The translations under genes and the position numbers were made by a program. The notes beneath the pieces were generated by a model. It was not told where the DNA came from and searched no databases. It saw only the letters and a program-made list of their open reading frames with translations. A DNA stretch of 47,718 nt from Variovorax sp. dw_308 (GTDB lineage Bacteria; Pseudomonadota; Gammaproteobacteria; Burkholderiales; Burkholderiaceae_C), in contig NZ_JAATOM010000035.1 in NCBI RefSeq assembly GCF_019207085.1, positions 1 through 47,718 on the forward strand. The letters are read 5' to 3'. Shown here piece after piece: positions 8,172-16,668 of this stretch; positions within the stretch are counted from its first letter, which is position 1, and each line of letters starts with the position of its first letter.

Positions 8172-8202
8172 GCGATCATCGCGCAGGCTTGCCGATCATC
8201 GC
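8172..8202. promoter_or_regulatory. Candidate PobR operator: two palindromes 20 bp apart
   Basis: GCGATCATCGC (8172-8182, perfect 5+1+5 palindrome) and CCGATCATCGC (8192-8202, one mismatch) lie exactly 20 bp apart, two helical turns, in the pobR-pobA intergenic region. PcaU/PobR-type IclR proteins are known to bind repeated ~10-bp motifs with palindromic and direct arrangement. Assignment to PobR is inference from position. Confidence 0.6.
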
Positions 8203-8272
8203 ACACAGCGCTTGCACCGGGCTTCTGTCTTGAAGCTCCGCACCCTACGCTTGAGGTCATTCAGGAGACCTC

Positions 8273-9454
8273 ATGAAAACGCAAGTCGTCATCATCGGCG
8301 CCGGCCCCGCGGGCCTGTTGCTGGGCCAGCTTTTGTACCGCGCCGGCATAGAAAACATCATCCTCGAACGCCAGAGCGGCGACTACGTGCTGGGCCGCAT
8401 TCGCGCCGGCGTGCTGGAGCAGGTGAGCATGGACCTGCTGCGCCAGGCCGGCGTGGAGGTGCGCGCACTTGAAGAGGGCCTGCCGCACGAAGGCATCGAG
8501 CTGCTGTTCAAGGGCGCCCGCCACCGCATCGACCTGCACGGCTTGACCGGCGGCAAGCAGGTCACCGTCTACGGCCAGACCGAAGTCACGCGCGACCTGA
8601 TGGCGGCCCGGGCGGCGGAAGGCCTCACGACGATCTACAACGCAGCGCCCGTGAGCCTGCAAGACTTCGACACCGCCACGCCCACCGTGCGCTACCAGAA
8701 GGACGGCGCCACGCATGAAATCGCTTGCGACTTCATCGCCGGTTGCGATGGCTACCACGGCATCAGCCGCGCCAGCGTGCCTGCAGCCGCGCTGCACCTC
8801 TACGAAAAGGTCTACCCCTTCGGCTGGCTGGGCATCCTGGCCGACGTGCCCCCCGTCTCGCACGAACTGATCTATGCCAACACCGCGCGGGGCTTCGCGC
8901 TGTGCAGCATGCGCAGCGAAGCGCGCAGCCGCTACTACCTGCAGGTGGCGAGCGACCAGAAAGTCGAGAACTGGAGCGACGACGCCTTCTGGAACGAACT
9001 GCGCCATCGCCTCGACCCCGAAGCCTGCGAGCGCCTCGTCACCGGGCCATCGCTCGAGAAGAGCATCGCGCCGCTGCGCAGCTTCGTCGCCGAGCCGATG
9101 CGATTCGGTAGCCTTTTCCTTGCAGGCGACGCCGCCCACATCGTTCCACCCACAGGTGCCAAGGGCCTCAACCTTGCGACCGCCGACGTCGGCTTCCTGT
9201 CGCGCGCCCTCGAGATCCACTACCGCGAAGGCAGCCAGTCCGCACTCGATCGCTACTCGGAGTTGTGCCTGCGCCGCGTCTGGAAGGCGGAGCGCTTCTC
9301 GTGGTGGTTTACTTCGCTGATGCACAGGTTTCCGGAGAACGGCGAGTTCGGCCAGAAGATCCAGGAGGCCGAACTCGACTACCTGGTCCACTCGCGCGCA
9401 GCGTCCACCTCGCTCGCAGAAAACTACGTAGGCCTGCCATTGGAATCCTTTTGA
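8273..9454 (+). CDS. pobA: 4-Hydroxybenzoate 3-monooxygenase PobA
   Basis: 393 residues, the usual length. The enzyme is a class A flavoprotein that hydroxylates 4-hydroxybenzoate to protocatechuate using NADPH and O2, feeding the beta-ketoadipate pathway. Visible motifs: GAGPAGLLLG (dinucleotide binding, about residue 9), CDGYHG with Asp159-Gly160, and GDAAHIVPP with Asp286, matching the positions of these residues in the well-studied Pseudomonas enzyme. Gly/Arg-rich RIRAGVLEQ near residue 42 is also typical. A good Shine-Dalgarno (AGGAG) precedes the ATG. Divergent from pobR, which probably activates it. Confidence 0.96.
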   Translation: MKTQVVIIGAGPAGLLLGQLLYRAGIENIILERQSGDYVLGRIRAGVLEQVSMDLLRQAGVEVRALEEGLPHEGIELLFKGARHRIDLHGLTGGKQVTVYGQTEVTRDLMAARAAEGLTTIYNAAPVSLQDFDTATPTVRYQKDGATHEIACDFIAGCDGYHGISRASVPAAALHLYEKVYPFGWLGILADVPPVSHELIYANTARGFALCSMRSEARSRYYLQVASDQKVENWSDDAFWNELRHRLDPEACERLVTGPSLEKSIAPLRSFVAEPMRFGSLFLAGDAAHIVPPTGAKGLNLATADVGFLSRALEIHYREGSQSALDRYSELCLRRVWKAERFSWWFTSLMHRFPENGEFGQKIQEAELDYLVHSRAASTSLAENYVGLPLESF

Positions 9455-9493
9455 ACATGGAGGAAGACACGCAAACGCGTGTATACCTCCAGC

Positions 9494-10246
9494 ATGCAAA
9501 TCACGTGGATCGCGCCCGGCGAATCGTTGCCTGACCCGGCATTGGCCTGGGGCCCCGACGCACCCGTGCCGGGCCTGCTGGCCGCCGGCGGAGAACTGGG
9601 GGTGGAGCGCTTGCTGGAGGCCTATGGCAACGCGATCTTTCCTTGGTTCAGCGACAACCAGCCGATCCTCTGGTGGAGCCCCGACCCGCGCATGGTGCTG
9701 GAGGTGGCGCGCTTTCGCCTGCACCGCTCGTTGCGCAAGACCCTCGAGAAATTCCGTCGCCAGGATGGCTGCGAAGTGCGCATCAACCACGACTTCAGGG
9801 CGGTGATCCGCGCTTGCGCAGCCGCGCCGCGCGCCGGCCAGTCCGGCACGTGGATCGTGCCGGACATGGTGGAAGCCTATTGCGGCCTGCACCAGGCCGG
9901 CCATGCGCACAGCATCGAAACCTGGATCGACGGCCGTCTGGCCGGCGGGCTCTACTGCGTGGCGATCGGCCGCGCGGTGTTTGGCGAATCCATGTTCGCG
10001 CGCCAGGCCGATGCTTCCAAGATCGCCCTCGCGGCGCTGGTGAGCTTTTGCCGCCGGCACGGCATGCCCATGATCGACTGCCAGCAGAACACGTCGCACC
10101 TGGCCAGCCTTGGCGCCCTGGAAATGCCGCGCAGCGCATTCATTTCGCATGTGACGCGCGCGCGCAGGCAACAGGGGCCCGCATGGCATTTCGACCCTTT
10201 ATACTGGGACGAACTCCTGTTTGCGCGACCTTTGCCACTGACGTGA
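9494..10246 (+). CDS. aat: Leucyl/phenylalanyl-tRNA-protein transferase Aat
   Basis: 250 residues. Transfers Leu or Phe from aminoacyl-tRNA to N-terminal Arg/Lys of proteins, marking them for ClpS/ClpAP (bacterial N-degron pathway). Motifs: LAAGGELGVERLLEAYGNAIFPWFS, ILWWSPDPRMVL, AGQSGTWIVPDMVEAYCGLHQAGHAHSIETW (in part), GESMFARQADASKIAL and DCQQNTSHLASLGA, all characteristic. The start is ATG 9494; an in-frame GTG at 9479 is an alternative. Its stop overlaps the bpt GTG start (GTGA), so both are co-translated. Confidence 0.94.
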   Translation: MQITWIAPGESLPDPALAWGPDAPVPGLLAAGGELGVERLLEAYGNAIFPWFSDNQPILWWSPDPRMVLEVARFRLHRSLRKTLEKFRRQDGCEVRINHDFRAVIRACAAAPRAGQSGTWIVPDMVEAYCGLHQAGHAHSIETWIDGRLAGGLYCVAIGRAVFGESMFARQADASKIALAALVSFCRRHGMPMIDCQQNTSHLASLGALEMPRSAFISHVTRARRQQGPAWHFDPLYWDELLFARPLPLT

Positions 10247-10992
10247 CGCACCTCAAGGATCTTCCGCTCCACACGCTGCAGTTCTATGCCACTGCGCCCT
10301 ATCCGTGCAGCTACCTGCCGGACCGGCAGGCGCGCTCCCAAGTCGCCACGCCAAGCCACCTGATCCACAACGACGCTTATTCCGACCTCGTGTTGGCGGG
10401 CTTCCGGCGCAGCGGCATGTTCACGTATCGACCCTATTGCGACGGCTGCCGCGCCTGCGTCCCACTGCGTGTGAAGGTCGACGAGTTCAAGCCTACGCGC
10501 AGCCAGCGTCGCGCCATGTCGCGCCACGCTAACCTGCAGGCGCGGGTGCTCAAGCTCTGCTTCGTGCCCGAGCACTACCAGCTGTACCTGCGCTACCAGA
10601 ACGGTCGTCATGCAGGCGGCGGCATGGACCACGACAGCATCGATCAGTACACGCAATTCCTGCTGCAAAGCCGGGTCAATTCGCGCCTTGTGGAATTTCG
10701 CGAAACCCTGCCCGACGGCAGCGCGGGCGCCCTCAAGATGGTGTCGATCCTGGACGTCCTGAACGATGGGCTCTCCGCGGTCTACACCTTCTATGAACCC
10801 GACGCGGGCGCGGGCTACGGCAACTACGGCGTGCTGTGGCAGATCTCGCAGGCGCGAACCCTGGGGCTGCCGCACGTCTACCTTGGCTACTGGATCTCGG
10901 GCAGCGCCAAGATGAACTACAAGGCCCTTTATTCGCCGCACGAATTGCTTGTGGATGGGCGCTGGCAAGCGCAAAGCGATTTCACAAAGTAA
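10243..10992 (+). CDS. bpt: Bacterial arginyl/leucyl-tRNA-protein transferase (Bpt/ATE family)
   Basis: 249 residues with ATE-N and ATE-C features: APYPCSYLPDRQARSQV, the Cys pair in YRPYCDGCRACVPLRV, and C-terminal YTFYEPDAGAGYGNYGVLWQI and YLGYWISGSAKMNYKALYSPHELL. Bacterial Bpt adds Leu to N-terminal Asp/Glu substrates. The GTG start overlaps the aat stop; longer in-frame starts inside aat are unlikely. With Aat it gives the cell both tiers of the N-degron tagging system. A 33-bp gap separates it from the next IclR gene. Confidence 0.93.
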   Translation: MTHLKDLPLHTLQFYATAPYPCSYLPDRQARSQVATPSHLIHNDAYSDLVLAGFRRSGMFTYRPYCDGCRACVPLRVKVDEFKPTRSQRRAMSRHANLQARVLKLCFVPEHYQLYLRYQNGRHAGGGMDHDSIDQYTQFLLQSRVNSRLVEFRETLPDGSAGALKMVSILDVLNDGLSAVYTFYEPDAGAGYGNYGVLWQISQARTLGLPHVYLGYWISGSAKMNYKALYSPHELLVDGRWQAQSDFTK

Positions 10993-11025
10993 AATGGCAG
11001 GCGATACAACCCCGTACCGCCGCCC

Positions 11026-11826
11026 ATGAGAAAACCCCAATCCGACGTCGCCGCGACACCCGTCATCCAGGTGATCGAACGCATGTTCGCCTTGATCGAC
11101 GTGCTGGCCTCCCGCGAGGAAGCCATCTCGCTCAAGGAGATCAGCGAAAAAACCGGATTGCACCCTTCCACCACGCACCGCATCCTCAACGATCTGGCCG
11201 TGGGGCGCTTTGTCGATCGACCCGAAGCCGGCAGCTACCGACTTGGCATGCGCCTCCTGGAACTGGGCAATCTGGTCAAGGGCCGGCTCAACGTGCGCGA
11301 TGCCGCATTGACGCCCATGCGCGAACTGCACAAGCTCACGCAGCAACCCGTCAACCTGAGCATGCGCCAGGGCGACGAGATCGTGTACATCGAGCGTGCC
11401 TACAGCGAGCGCTCCGGCATGCAAGTGGTCCGCGCCATTGGTGGCCGGGCCCCGCTGCACCTCACCTCCACCGGCAAGTTGTTCCTCGCGGCCGACGATC
11501 CGCAGCGTGTGCGCAGCTATGCCACCCGCACGGGGCTGGCCGGCCATACCCGCAACAGCATCACGCAGTTGCCGGCGTTGGAGCGCGAACTGTCGCGAGC
11601 GCGCCAATACGGAATCGCCCGCGACAACGAGGAACTCGAACTGGGCGTCCGCTGCATGGCCGCCGGGATTTACGACGACCAGGGCAAGCTCATTGCCGGC
11701 CTGTCGATCTCGGCGCCGGCAGACCGTCTCGACGACGGCTGGCTGCCGAAGCTGCAAGCCACTGCGAACGAAATCTCCGGAGCGCTCGGTCACAGCGCCG
11801 ACGCGCCCGCGGCGTCTTCGGCCTGA
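11026..11826 (+). CDS. IclR-family transcriptional regulator
   Basis: 266 residues. N-terminal winged helix-turn-helix (VIQVIERMFALIDVLASREE, ISLKEISEKTGLHPSTTHRILNDL in part) and a C-terminal IclR ligand-binding domain (LHLTSTGKLFLAAD, ELELGVRCMAAGIYDDQG, GLSISAPADRL). No catabolic gene is adjacent: bpt is upstream and pbpG converges downstream. Regulated genes and effector therefore cannot be guessed. Together with PobR this is the second IclR protein within 4 kb, but of a different subgroup. Confidence 0.9.
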   Translation: MRKPQSDVAATPVIQVIERMFALIDVLASREEAISLKEISEKTGLHPSTTHRILNDLAVGRFVDRPEAGSYRLGMRLLELGNLVKGRLNVRDAALTPMRELHKLTQQPVNLSMRQGDEIVYIERAYSERSGMQVVRAIGGRAPLHLTSTGKLFLAADDPQRVRSYATRTGLAGHTRNSITQLPALERELSRARQYGIARDNEELELGVRCMAAGIYDDQGKLIAGLSISAPADRLDDGWLPKLQATANEISGALGHSADAPAASSA

Positions 11827-11873
11827 AGCTGCCGATGAGCAGTCGCCTGCAGCGACCGCTCATCGGCAAGCTT
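11826..11873. terminator. Long hairpin between convergent IclR and pbpG genes
   Basis: Nested inverted repeat AAGCT-GCCGATGAGC-a-GTCGC / GCGAC-c-GCTCATCGGC-a-AGCTT with a CTGCA loop, about 20 paired bases. It starts at the IclR stop codon and ends 15 bp before the pbpG stop. There is no clear U tract, so it may act as a Rho-independent-like bidirectional block or an mRNA 3' stabiliser. Confidence 0.6.
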
Positions 11874-11887
11874 CGCCAGATAGCCCG

Positions 11888-13084
11888 CTATCCGGCGACG
11901 CCAACCGTCACGGCTTGATGGCGAGCCGCAGGCGTCGACATCAATTGAGTGGCCTCCACCCAACGGCGAACGCGCTCGGCATCCCCGATGCGGCTCAGCT
12001 TGCCGGCTGAATCCAGGAACACCATGATCAGCTTGCGTCCGGCGATCTTCGTCTGCATCACCAGGCACTGGCCCGCTTCCGAGATGTAGCCGGTCTTTTG
12101 CACGCCAATGTCCCAATCCGGGTTCTTCACCAGTCGATTGGTCGTGTTGAACTGCATCATCCGATTGCCGACCTCGACCTGGTACTCCGGGGACGTGGAC
12201 AGTTCGCGCACCGTGGCGTCAGCCGAGGCTGCGTTCACCAACAAGGCCAGGTCCTGTGCGCTCGACTGGTTGCCGCTCGACAGCCCCGTCGGCTCGACAT
12301 AGCGGGTGTCCTTCATGCCGAGCGAACGCGCTTTCGCATTCATCATGCTCACGAAAGTCGCCAAGCCACCGGGGAAGGTGCGGCCCAGCGCATGGGCAGC
12401 GCGGTTCTCGCTGGACATCAGCGCCAGGTGAAGCAATTCGCCACGCGACAAGGTAGTGCCCACACGCAGGCGCGAGCGGCTGAACTTCTCGGTGTCGATG
12501 TCGTCCTCGGTGATCGTGACCGGTTCGTCCATCGGCAGGCGGGCTTCGCTTACGAGCAAGCCAGTCATCAGCTTGGTCAGGGATGCAATCGGCAAGACGG
12601 CATGGTCGTTCTTGCTGAACAGCACTTCGCGCGTGTCCTGGTCAATGACGAGTGCCACGCTCGACTTCAGATCGAGCTCGTCCTGGCTGTGCAGTCCTGC
12701 GAGTTGCCCGTACGAAAGCTTGGGCGGCGCGGCATCGGCCAGCCGGACCACGGAGCGGCGCTGGACGGCGACAACCGTCTTGCCATGGCGCGTGTGAGCG
12801 GTGGCCACCACGTTCCTGCCGGCGCGAACGGAGCGTTCGGCCTTGTCGGTGCGCTCGACTTTGGATGCGCGTGCGGCCTTGGCCGGTGCAGCGTTGGCGG
12901 CGACGACCGCCTTCTGCTTGGCGCCGGCACTGGCTTGCGCCTTCTTGGCGGAAGCCGCCTCCGGATGCTTGGCCGCCTGGGCTGCGGGCAACAAAAACGC
13001 CGTGGCACACAGAGCGACGGCGATCATGCGAAACGCGGGTTGGAACCGCTGGCTGGAAACTCGATGTAGGCGGGCTTCAGGCAT
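11888..13084 (-). CDS. pbpG: D-alanyl-D-alanine endopeptidase/carboxypeptidase (PBP7-type, S11)
   Basis: 398 residues. N-terminal hydrophobic signal segment (residues ~20-38, MIAVALCATAFLLPAAQA), then a Lys/Ala-rich linker (~40-120), then a peptidase S11 domain. Catalytic motifs: S-L-T-K (Ser168, Lys171), SSENRAAH (SxN motif) and QKTGY (KTG). It cleaves D-Ala cross-links in the periplasm during wall remodelling. GGAG precedes the ATG, and the 117-bp upstream region is notably AT-rich for this genome, fitting a promoter. The long basic linker is unusual for E. coli PBP7 but common in Burkholderiales homologues (from memory). Confidence 0.92.
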   Translation of the reverse strand: MPEARLHRVSSQRFQPAFRMIAVALCATAFLLPAAQAAKHPEAASAKKAQASAGAKQKAVVAANAAPAKAARASKVERTDKAERSVRAGRNVVATAHTRHGKTVVAVQRRSVVRLADAAPPKLSYGQLAGLHSQDELDLKSSVALVIDQDTREVLFSKNDHAVLPIASLTKLMTGLLVSEARLPMDEPVTITEDDIDTEKFSRSRLRVGTTLSRGELLHLALMSSENRAAHALGRTFPGGLATFVSMMNAKARSLGMKDTRYVEPTGLSSGNQSSAQDLALLVNAASADATVRELSTSPEYQVEVGNRMMQFNTTNRLVKNPDWDIGVQKTGYISEAGQCLVMQTKIAGRKLIMVFLDSAGKLSRIGDAERVRRWVEATQLMSTPAARHQAVTVGVAG

Positions 13085-13200
13085 TAATAAATCTCCAGCG
13101 GGCGAAAGTAAGCGCGCAGTTTAACGAGTTAGAAAAAGACACGCAATATCAGTTACTTGCATTCGCTTCCTCATTCGAAAACAAAAGAGCGCTCGAACAC

Positions 13201-14739
13201 CTAACCTTGCGCGGCAATTCTCTCAGCTTGGCTCTGTAACTTGTTGAGCGCACTCAGATATGCCTTGGCCGAGGCCACCACGATGTCGGGATCGGCTCCG
13301 ACACCATTGACCACCCGGCCGGCATTCTGCAAGCGCACAGTTACCTCTCCCTGACTTTCGGTCGACCCGCTGATTGCGTTCACCGAGTACAAGACCATTT
13401 CCGCCCCGCTCTTCACATGCGATTCGATCGCCTTCAGAGAGGCATCGACGGGGCCGTTGCCATCGGACTCGCCCGTCACTTCCTTGCCGTGGGCAGTGAA
13501 CACCACGCGCGCCTGCGGCCGCTCCCCGGTTTCGCTGTGTTGTGACAAGGAAACAAATGCAAACTGCTCCCCAACGTGCGACCCGTCCTCGTCGCTGACC
13601 AAAGCGAGGATGTCTTCATCAAAAATTTCACTCTTGCGGTCAGCCAGTTCCTTGAAGCGGGCAAAGGCGGCGTTGATGTCGGCCTCGCTTTCCATGGTCA
13701 CGCCGAGTTCCTGCAGCCGCTGCTTGAACGCATTTCGGCCGCTCAGCTTGCCCAGCACGATCTTGTTCGTGGTCCAGCCCACATCTTCGGCACGCATGAT
13801 CTCGTAGGTATCACGGGCCTTCAGGACACCATCCTGGTGGATGCCCGAAGCATGCGCGAACGCGTTGGCGCCGACCACCGCCTTGTTCGGCTGCACCACG
13901 AACCCGGTTGTCTGGCTCACCATGCGGCTGGCCGCGAGGATGTGCTGGGTGTCGATATTCATGGTCAAGCCGAAGTAGTCCTTGCGGGTCTTCACAGCCA
14001 TGACGATTTCTTCCAGCGAACAGTTGCCCGCCCGCTCGCCCAGGCCATTGATCGTGCATTCGACCTGCCGCGCGCCGCCGAGCTTCACGCCCGCCAGCGA
14101 GTTGGCTACCGCCATGCCAAGGTCGTTGTGGCAATGCACCGACCAGATGGCCTTGTCGCTGTTCGGAATGCGCTCGCGCAGCGTCTTGATGAAGTTGCCG
14201 TACAGCTCCGGGATCGCATAGCCCACGGTGTCCGGCACATTGATCGTCGTCGCGCCTTCGGAGATCACGGTCTCCAGCACGCGGCACAGGAAATCCACGT
14301 CGCTGCGGTAGCCGTCCTCCGGGCTGAATTCCACATCGCCGATCTGGTTGCGCGCAAAGCGCACCGCCAGCTTCGCCTGCTCGAACACCTCGTCGGGCGT
14401 CATTCGCAGCTTCTTTTCCATGTGCAACGCGGAGGTCGCGATGAAGGTATGGATTCGACCACGGGCGGCGCCCTTGAGCGCCTCGGCCGCGCGCGCGATG
14501 TCGCGGTCGTTGGCGCGCGACAGGCCGCACACGGTCGAGTCCTTGATCGCGTTGGCGATGGCTTTGACGGCCTCGAAGTCGCCATTGGAACTGGCCGGAA
14601 ATCCGGCCTCGATCACGTCGACCTTCAGCCGCTCCAGTTGCCGGGCAATGCGCATCTTCTCGTCGCGCGTCATCGACGCACCGGGCGATTGCTCGCCATC
14701 GCGCAAAGTGGTGTCAAAAATGATCAGCTGGTCGGTCAT
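13201..14739 (-). CDS. leuA: 2-Isopropylmalate synthase, E. coli-type subfamily
   Basis: 512 residues. Catalyses acetyl-CoA + 2-oxoisovalerate to 2-isopropylmalate, the first committed leucine step. N-terminal HMGL-like TIM barrel with FDTTLRDGEQSPGASM, HCHNDLGMAVANSLAG and the GLGERAGN motif; C-terminal regulatory LeuA dimer domain (TGESDGNGPVDASLKAIES, SQGEVTVRLQ). Only 36 bp separate it from the upstream leuA of the other subfamily, so both are probably one transcript under the leucine attenuator. An alternative, citramalate synthase, is less likely given the leu context and full-length regulatory domain. Confidence 0.88.
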   Translation of the reverse strand: MTDQLIIFDTTLRDGEQSPGASMTRDEKMRIARQLERLKVDVIEAGFPASSNGDFEAVKAIANAIKDSTVCGLSRANDRDIARAAEALKGAARGRIHTFIATSALHMEKKLRMTPDEVFEQAKLAVRFARNQIGDVEFSPEDGYRSDVDFLCRVLETVISEGATTINVPDTVGYAIPELYGNFIKTLRERIPNSDKAIWSVHCHNDLGMAVANSLAGVKLGGARQVECTINGLGERAGNCSLEEIVMAVKTRKDYFGLTMNIDTQHILAASRMVSQTTGFVVQPNKAVVGANAFAHASGIHQDGVLKARDTYEIMRAEDVGWTTNKIVLGKLSGRNAFKQRLQELGVTMESEADINAAFARFKELADRKSEIFDEDILALVSDEDGSHVGEQFAFVSLSQHSETGERPQARVVFTAHGKEVTGESDGNGPVDASLKAIESHVKSGAEMVLYSVNAISGSTESQGEVTVRLQNAGRVVNGVGADPDIVVASAKAYLSALNKLQSQAERIAAQG

Positions 14740-14775
14740 CGTGTCTCTCCATACTTTGAATTGCCGCTCTGCGCC

Positions 14776-16479
14776 TCAGGCCGGCTCAGCCACCGATTGT
14801 GCGCTGCGCGCGCCCTGCCCTCGCGCACGCTCCAGGCCCGAAACAATGGCCTTCAGCGAGGCGGAAATCGTGTCTGCGTCGATGCCCACGCCGAAAAGGG
14901 TTTGCGACTCGTCCACGCGCAACTCAAGGTAGGCCACCGCCTTGGCGTCGGCACCGGCGCCGATGGCATGCTGGTGGTAGTCGATCACGCGGACGGCATG
15001 GCCGGTCGCGTCGACAAGTGCATGGATGAAGGCATCGATCGGGCCGTTGCCTCGGCCTTCGATGCGGCAAGTCTCCCCATCCCATTGCAGGTCGCCGCGC
15101 AGCACGATCGACGCATCTTCCCCCTCGCCCTGCTCTTCAAGCACGCGGTGTTGCAAGGCATGCACGGTGCTCAAGCCGTACTCGCGCTCGAACAGCGCGT
15201 AGAGGTCGGCCGCACTCAATTCCTTGCCACCCACGTCCATCACCCGCTGCACCGTCTGCATGAATTCCATCTGCAGGCGGCGCGGCATCTCGATGCCGTA
15301 TTCGCTCTCGAGCAGGTAGGCCATGCCGCCCTTGCCCGACTGGCTGTTGACGCGGATCACGGCTTCATAGCTGCGGCCCACGTCCTTCGGGTCGATCGGC
15401 AGATAGGGCATGTCCCAGATGTCGCCTTCCTTGCGCGCCGAGAACGCCTTCTTGATCGCGTCCTGGTGCGAACCCGAAAACGAGGTGTAGACCAGGTCGC
15501 CGACGTACGGATGGCGCGGATGTACCGGGATCTGGTTGCAGTGCTCGACCGTTGCGCGGATATCGTCGATGTGGGAGAAGTCCAGTTCCGGCGACACGCC
15601 CTGGGTATAGAGGTTGAGGGCGACGTTCACCAGGTCGAGGTTGCCGGTACGCTCGCCATTGCCGAACAGGCAGCCTTCGATACGGTCGGCGCCGGCCATC
15701 AATGCAAACTCCCCAGCCGCCGTGCCTGTGCCCCGGTCGTTGTGCGGATGGACCGACAGCACGATGCCGTCACGCCGCGCGAGGTTGCGATGCATCCACT
15801 CGATCATGTCGGCGAAGATGTTGGGCGTGGAATGTTCTACCGTCGAGGGGAGGTTGACGATGCACTTGTTCTGCGCCGTCGCACCCCATACCTCGGTCAC
15901 TGCATCGACCACCCGCTTGGAGAACGCGAGATCGGTGCCCGAGAACATTTCCGGCGAATACTGGAAGGTCCATCGCGTGTGCGGTTGCTTCGCTGCGCAG
16001 TCCTTGAACATCTCGGCGTGCGAGCTGGCGAGTTCGACGATCTCGTCCTCGTTCATGCCCAGCACCACCTTGCGCATCACCGGCGCCACGGCGTTGTAGA
16101 GGTGGACGATCGCACGCGGCGCGCCTTGCAGCGACTCGAATGTGCGCGCGACGAGATGGTCGCGCGCCTGGGTGAGCACCTGGATCGTCACGTCATCGGG
16201 AATGCGATCTTCCTCGATGAGCTTGCGCACGAAGTCAAACTCAACCTGCGAGGCCGAGGGAAAGCCGACCTCGATCTCCTTGAAGCCGATCGCCACGAGT
16301 TGCTCGAACATGCGCATCTTGCGCGCGATGTCCATGGGCTCGACCAGCGCCTGGTTGCCGTCGCGCAGGTCCGTCGACAGCCAGATCGGGGCCTTGGTCA
16401 GCACGGCGTCCGGCCAGGTGCGGTCCTTGAGGCCGATCGGTGCGAACGCGCGGTACTTGCGGTCGGGTTGCTTCAACAT
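14776..16479 (-). CDS. leuA: 2-Isopropylmalate synthase, long (M. tuberculosis-like) subfamily
   Basis: 567 residues. TIM barrel with LSTDLRDGNQALVEPMD, GFKEIEVGFPSASQ, VHPHNDRGTGTAAGE and FGNGERTGN; linker region SFSGSHQDAIKK; C-terminal regulatory domain (RGDLQWDGETCRIEGRGNGP, VIDYHQHAIGAGADAKAVAYLE). Length and motif spelling fit the long IPMS subfamily. ATG at 16479 is preceded by GGAGAG. A leader peptide and terminator hairpin lie directly upstream, so expression is probably controlled by leucine attenuation. Following gene: a second leuA of the other subfamily. Confidence 0.93.
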   Translation of the reverse strand: MLKQPDRKYRAFAPIGLKDRTWPDAVLTKAPIWLSTDLRDGNQALVEPMDIARKMRMFEQLVAIGFKEIEVGFPSASQVEFDFVRKLIEEDRIPDDVTIQVLTQARDHLVARTFESLQGAPRAIVHLYNAVAPVMRKVVLGMNEDEIVELASSHAEMFKDCAAKQPHTRWTFQYSPEMFSGTDLAFSKRVVDAVTEVWGATAQNKCIVNLPSTVEHSTPNIFADMIEWMHRNLARRDGIVLSVHPHNDRGTGTAAGEFALMAGADRIEGCLFGNGERTGNLDLVNVALNLYTQGVSPELDFSHIDDIRATVEHCNQIPVHPRHPYVGDLVYTSFSGSHQDAIKKAFSARKEGDIWDMPYLPIDPKDVGRSYEAVIRVNSQSGKGGMAYLLESEYGIEMPRRLQMEFMQTVQRVMDVGGKELSAADLYALFEREYGLSTVHALQHRVLEEQGEGEDASIVLRGDLQWDGETCRIEGRGNGPIDAFIHALVDATGHAVRVIDYHQHAIGAGADAKAVAYLELRVDESQTLFGVGIDADTISASLKAIVSGLERARGQGARSAQSVAEPA

Positions 16480-16519
16480 TTGATTCTCTCCATTGAGGGT
16501 GATGAACCAGCAACCCCAA

Positions 16520-16554
16520 GCAAAACGGCCCGTTGCTGGTGCGAACGGGCCGTG
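16520..16554 (-). terminator. Leucine attenuator terminator hairpin
   Basis: Ten-bp perfect stem ACGGCCCGTT/AACGGGCCGT with a 9-nt loop followed by TTTTG on the minus strand, 41 bp before leuA and 21 bp after the leader peptide stop. The GCCCG in its 5' arm can alternatively pair with CGGGC inside the leader ORF (16586-16590), giving an antiterminator. Confidence 0.87.
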
Positions 16555-16574
16555 TGAAAAGGTTTGCGCGTGCG

Positions 16575-16628
16575 CTACCGTCTCCGCCCGAAGGAGATCA
16601 GTAGTAGGGCCAGCGAAATCTTTTGCAT
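16575..16628 (-). CDS. leu leader peptide (17 aa)
   Basis: Short ORF MQKISLALLLISFGRRR. It contains four Leu codons in five positions (CTG-GCC-CTA-CTA-CTG) followed by Ile; CTA is rare in this GC-rich genome, a hallmark of regulatory leader codons. Directly after the Leu run lies a pause hairpin TCTCC/GGAGA (16581-16597). A ribosome stalled on the Leu codons would cover its 5' side, free CGGGC to pair with the terminator arm, and let transcription continue into leuA. There is no Shine-Dalgarno, and a promoter just upstream suggests a nearly leaderless message. Confidence 0.85.
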   Translation of the reverse strand: MQKISLALLLISFGRRR

Positions 16629-16638
16629 GAGGGTGCGG

Positions 16639-16668
16639 AGTGTAGCAGAGCCGATTTGTGCGTGGCAA
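16639..16668 (-). promoter_or_regulatory. Candidate promoter of the leu leader
   Basis: Minus strand: -35 TTGCCA (5 of 6), 18-bp spacer, -10 TACACT (4 of 6). The predicted start is only about 4-6 nt before the leader AUG. The -35 directly abuts the pssA stop codon, so leuA can be transcribed independently of pssA. Confidence 0.55.

Noticed and set aside
13576..16557. 993-codon plus-strand open frame opposite the two leuA genes
   Set aside because: Antisense shadow: no family motif, composition rich in His, Arg and Ala, while the opposite strand encodes two complete enzymes.
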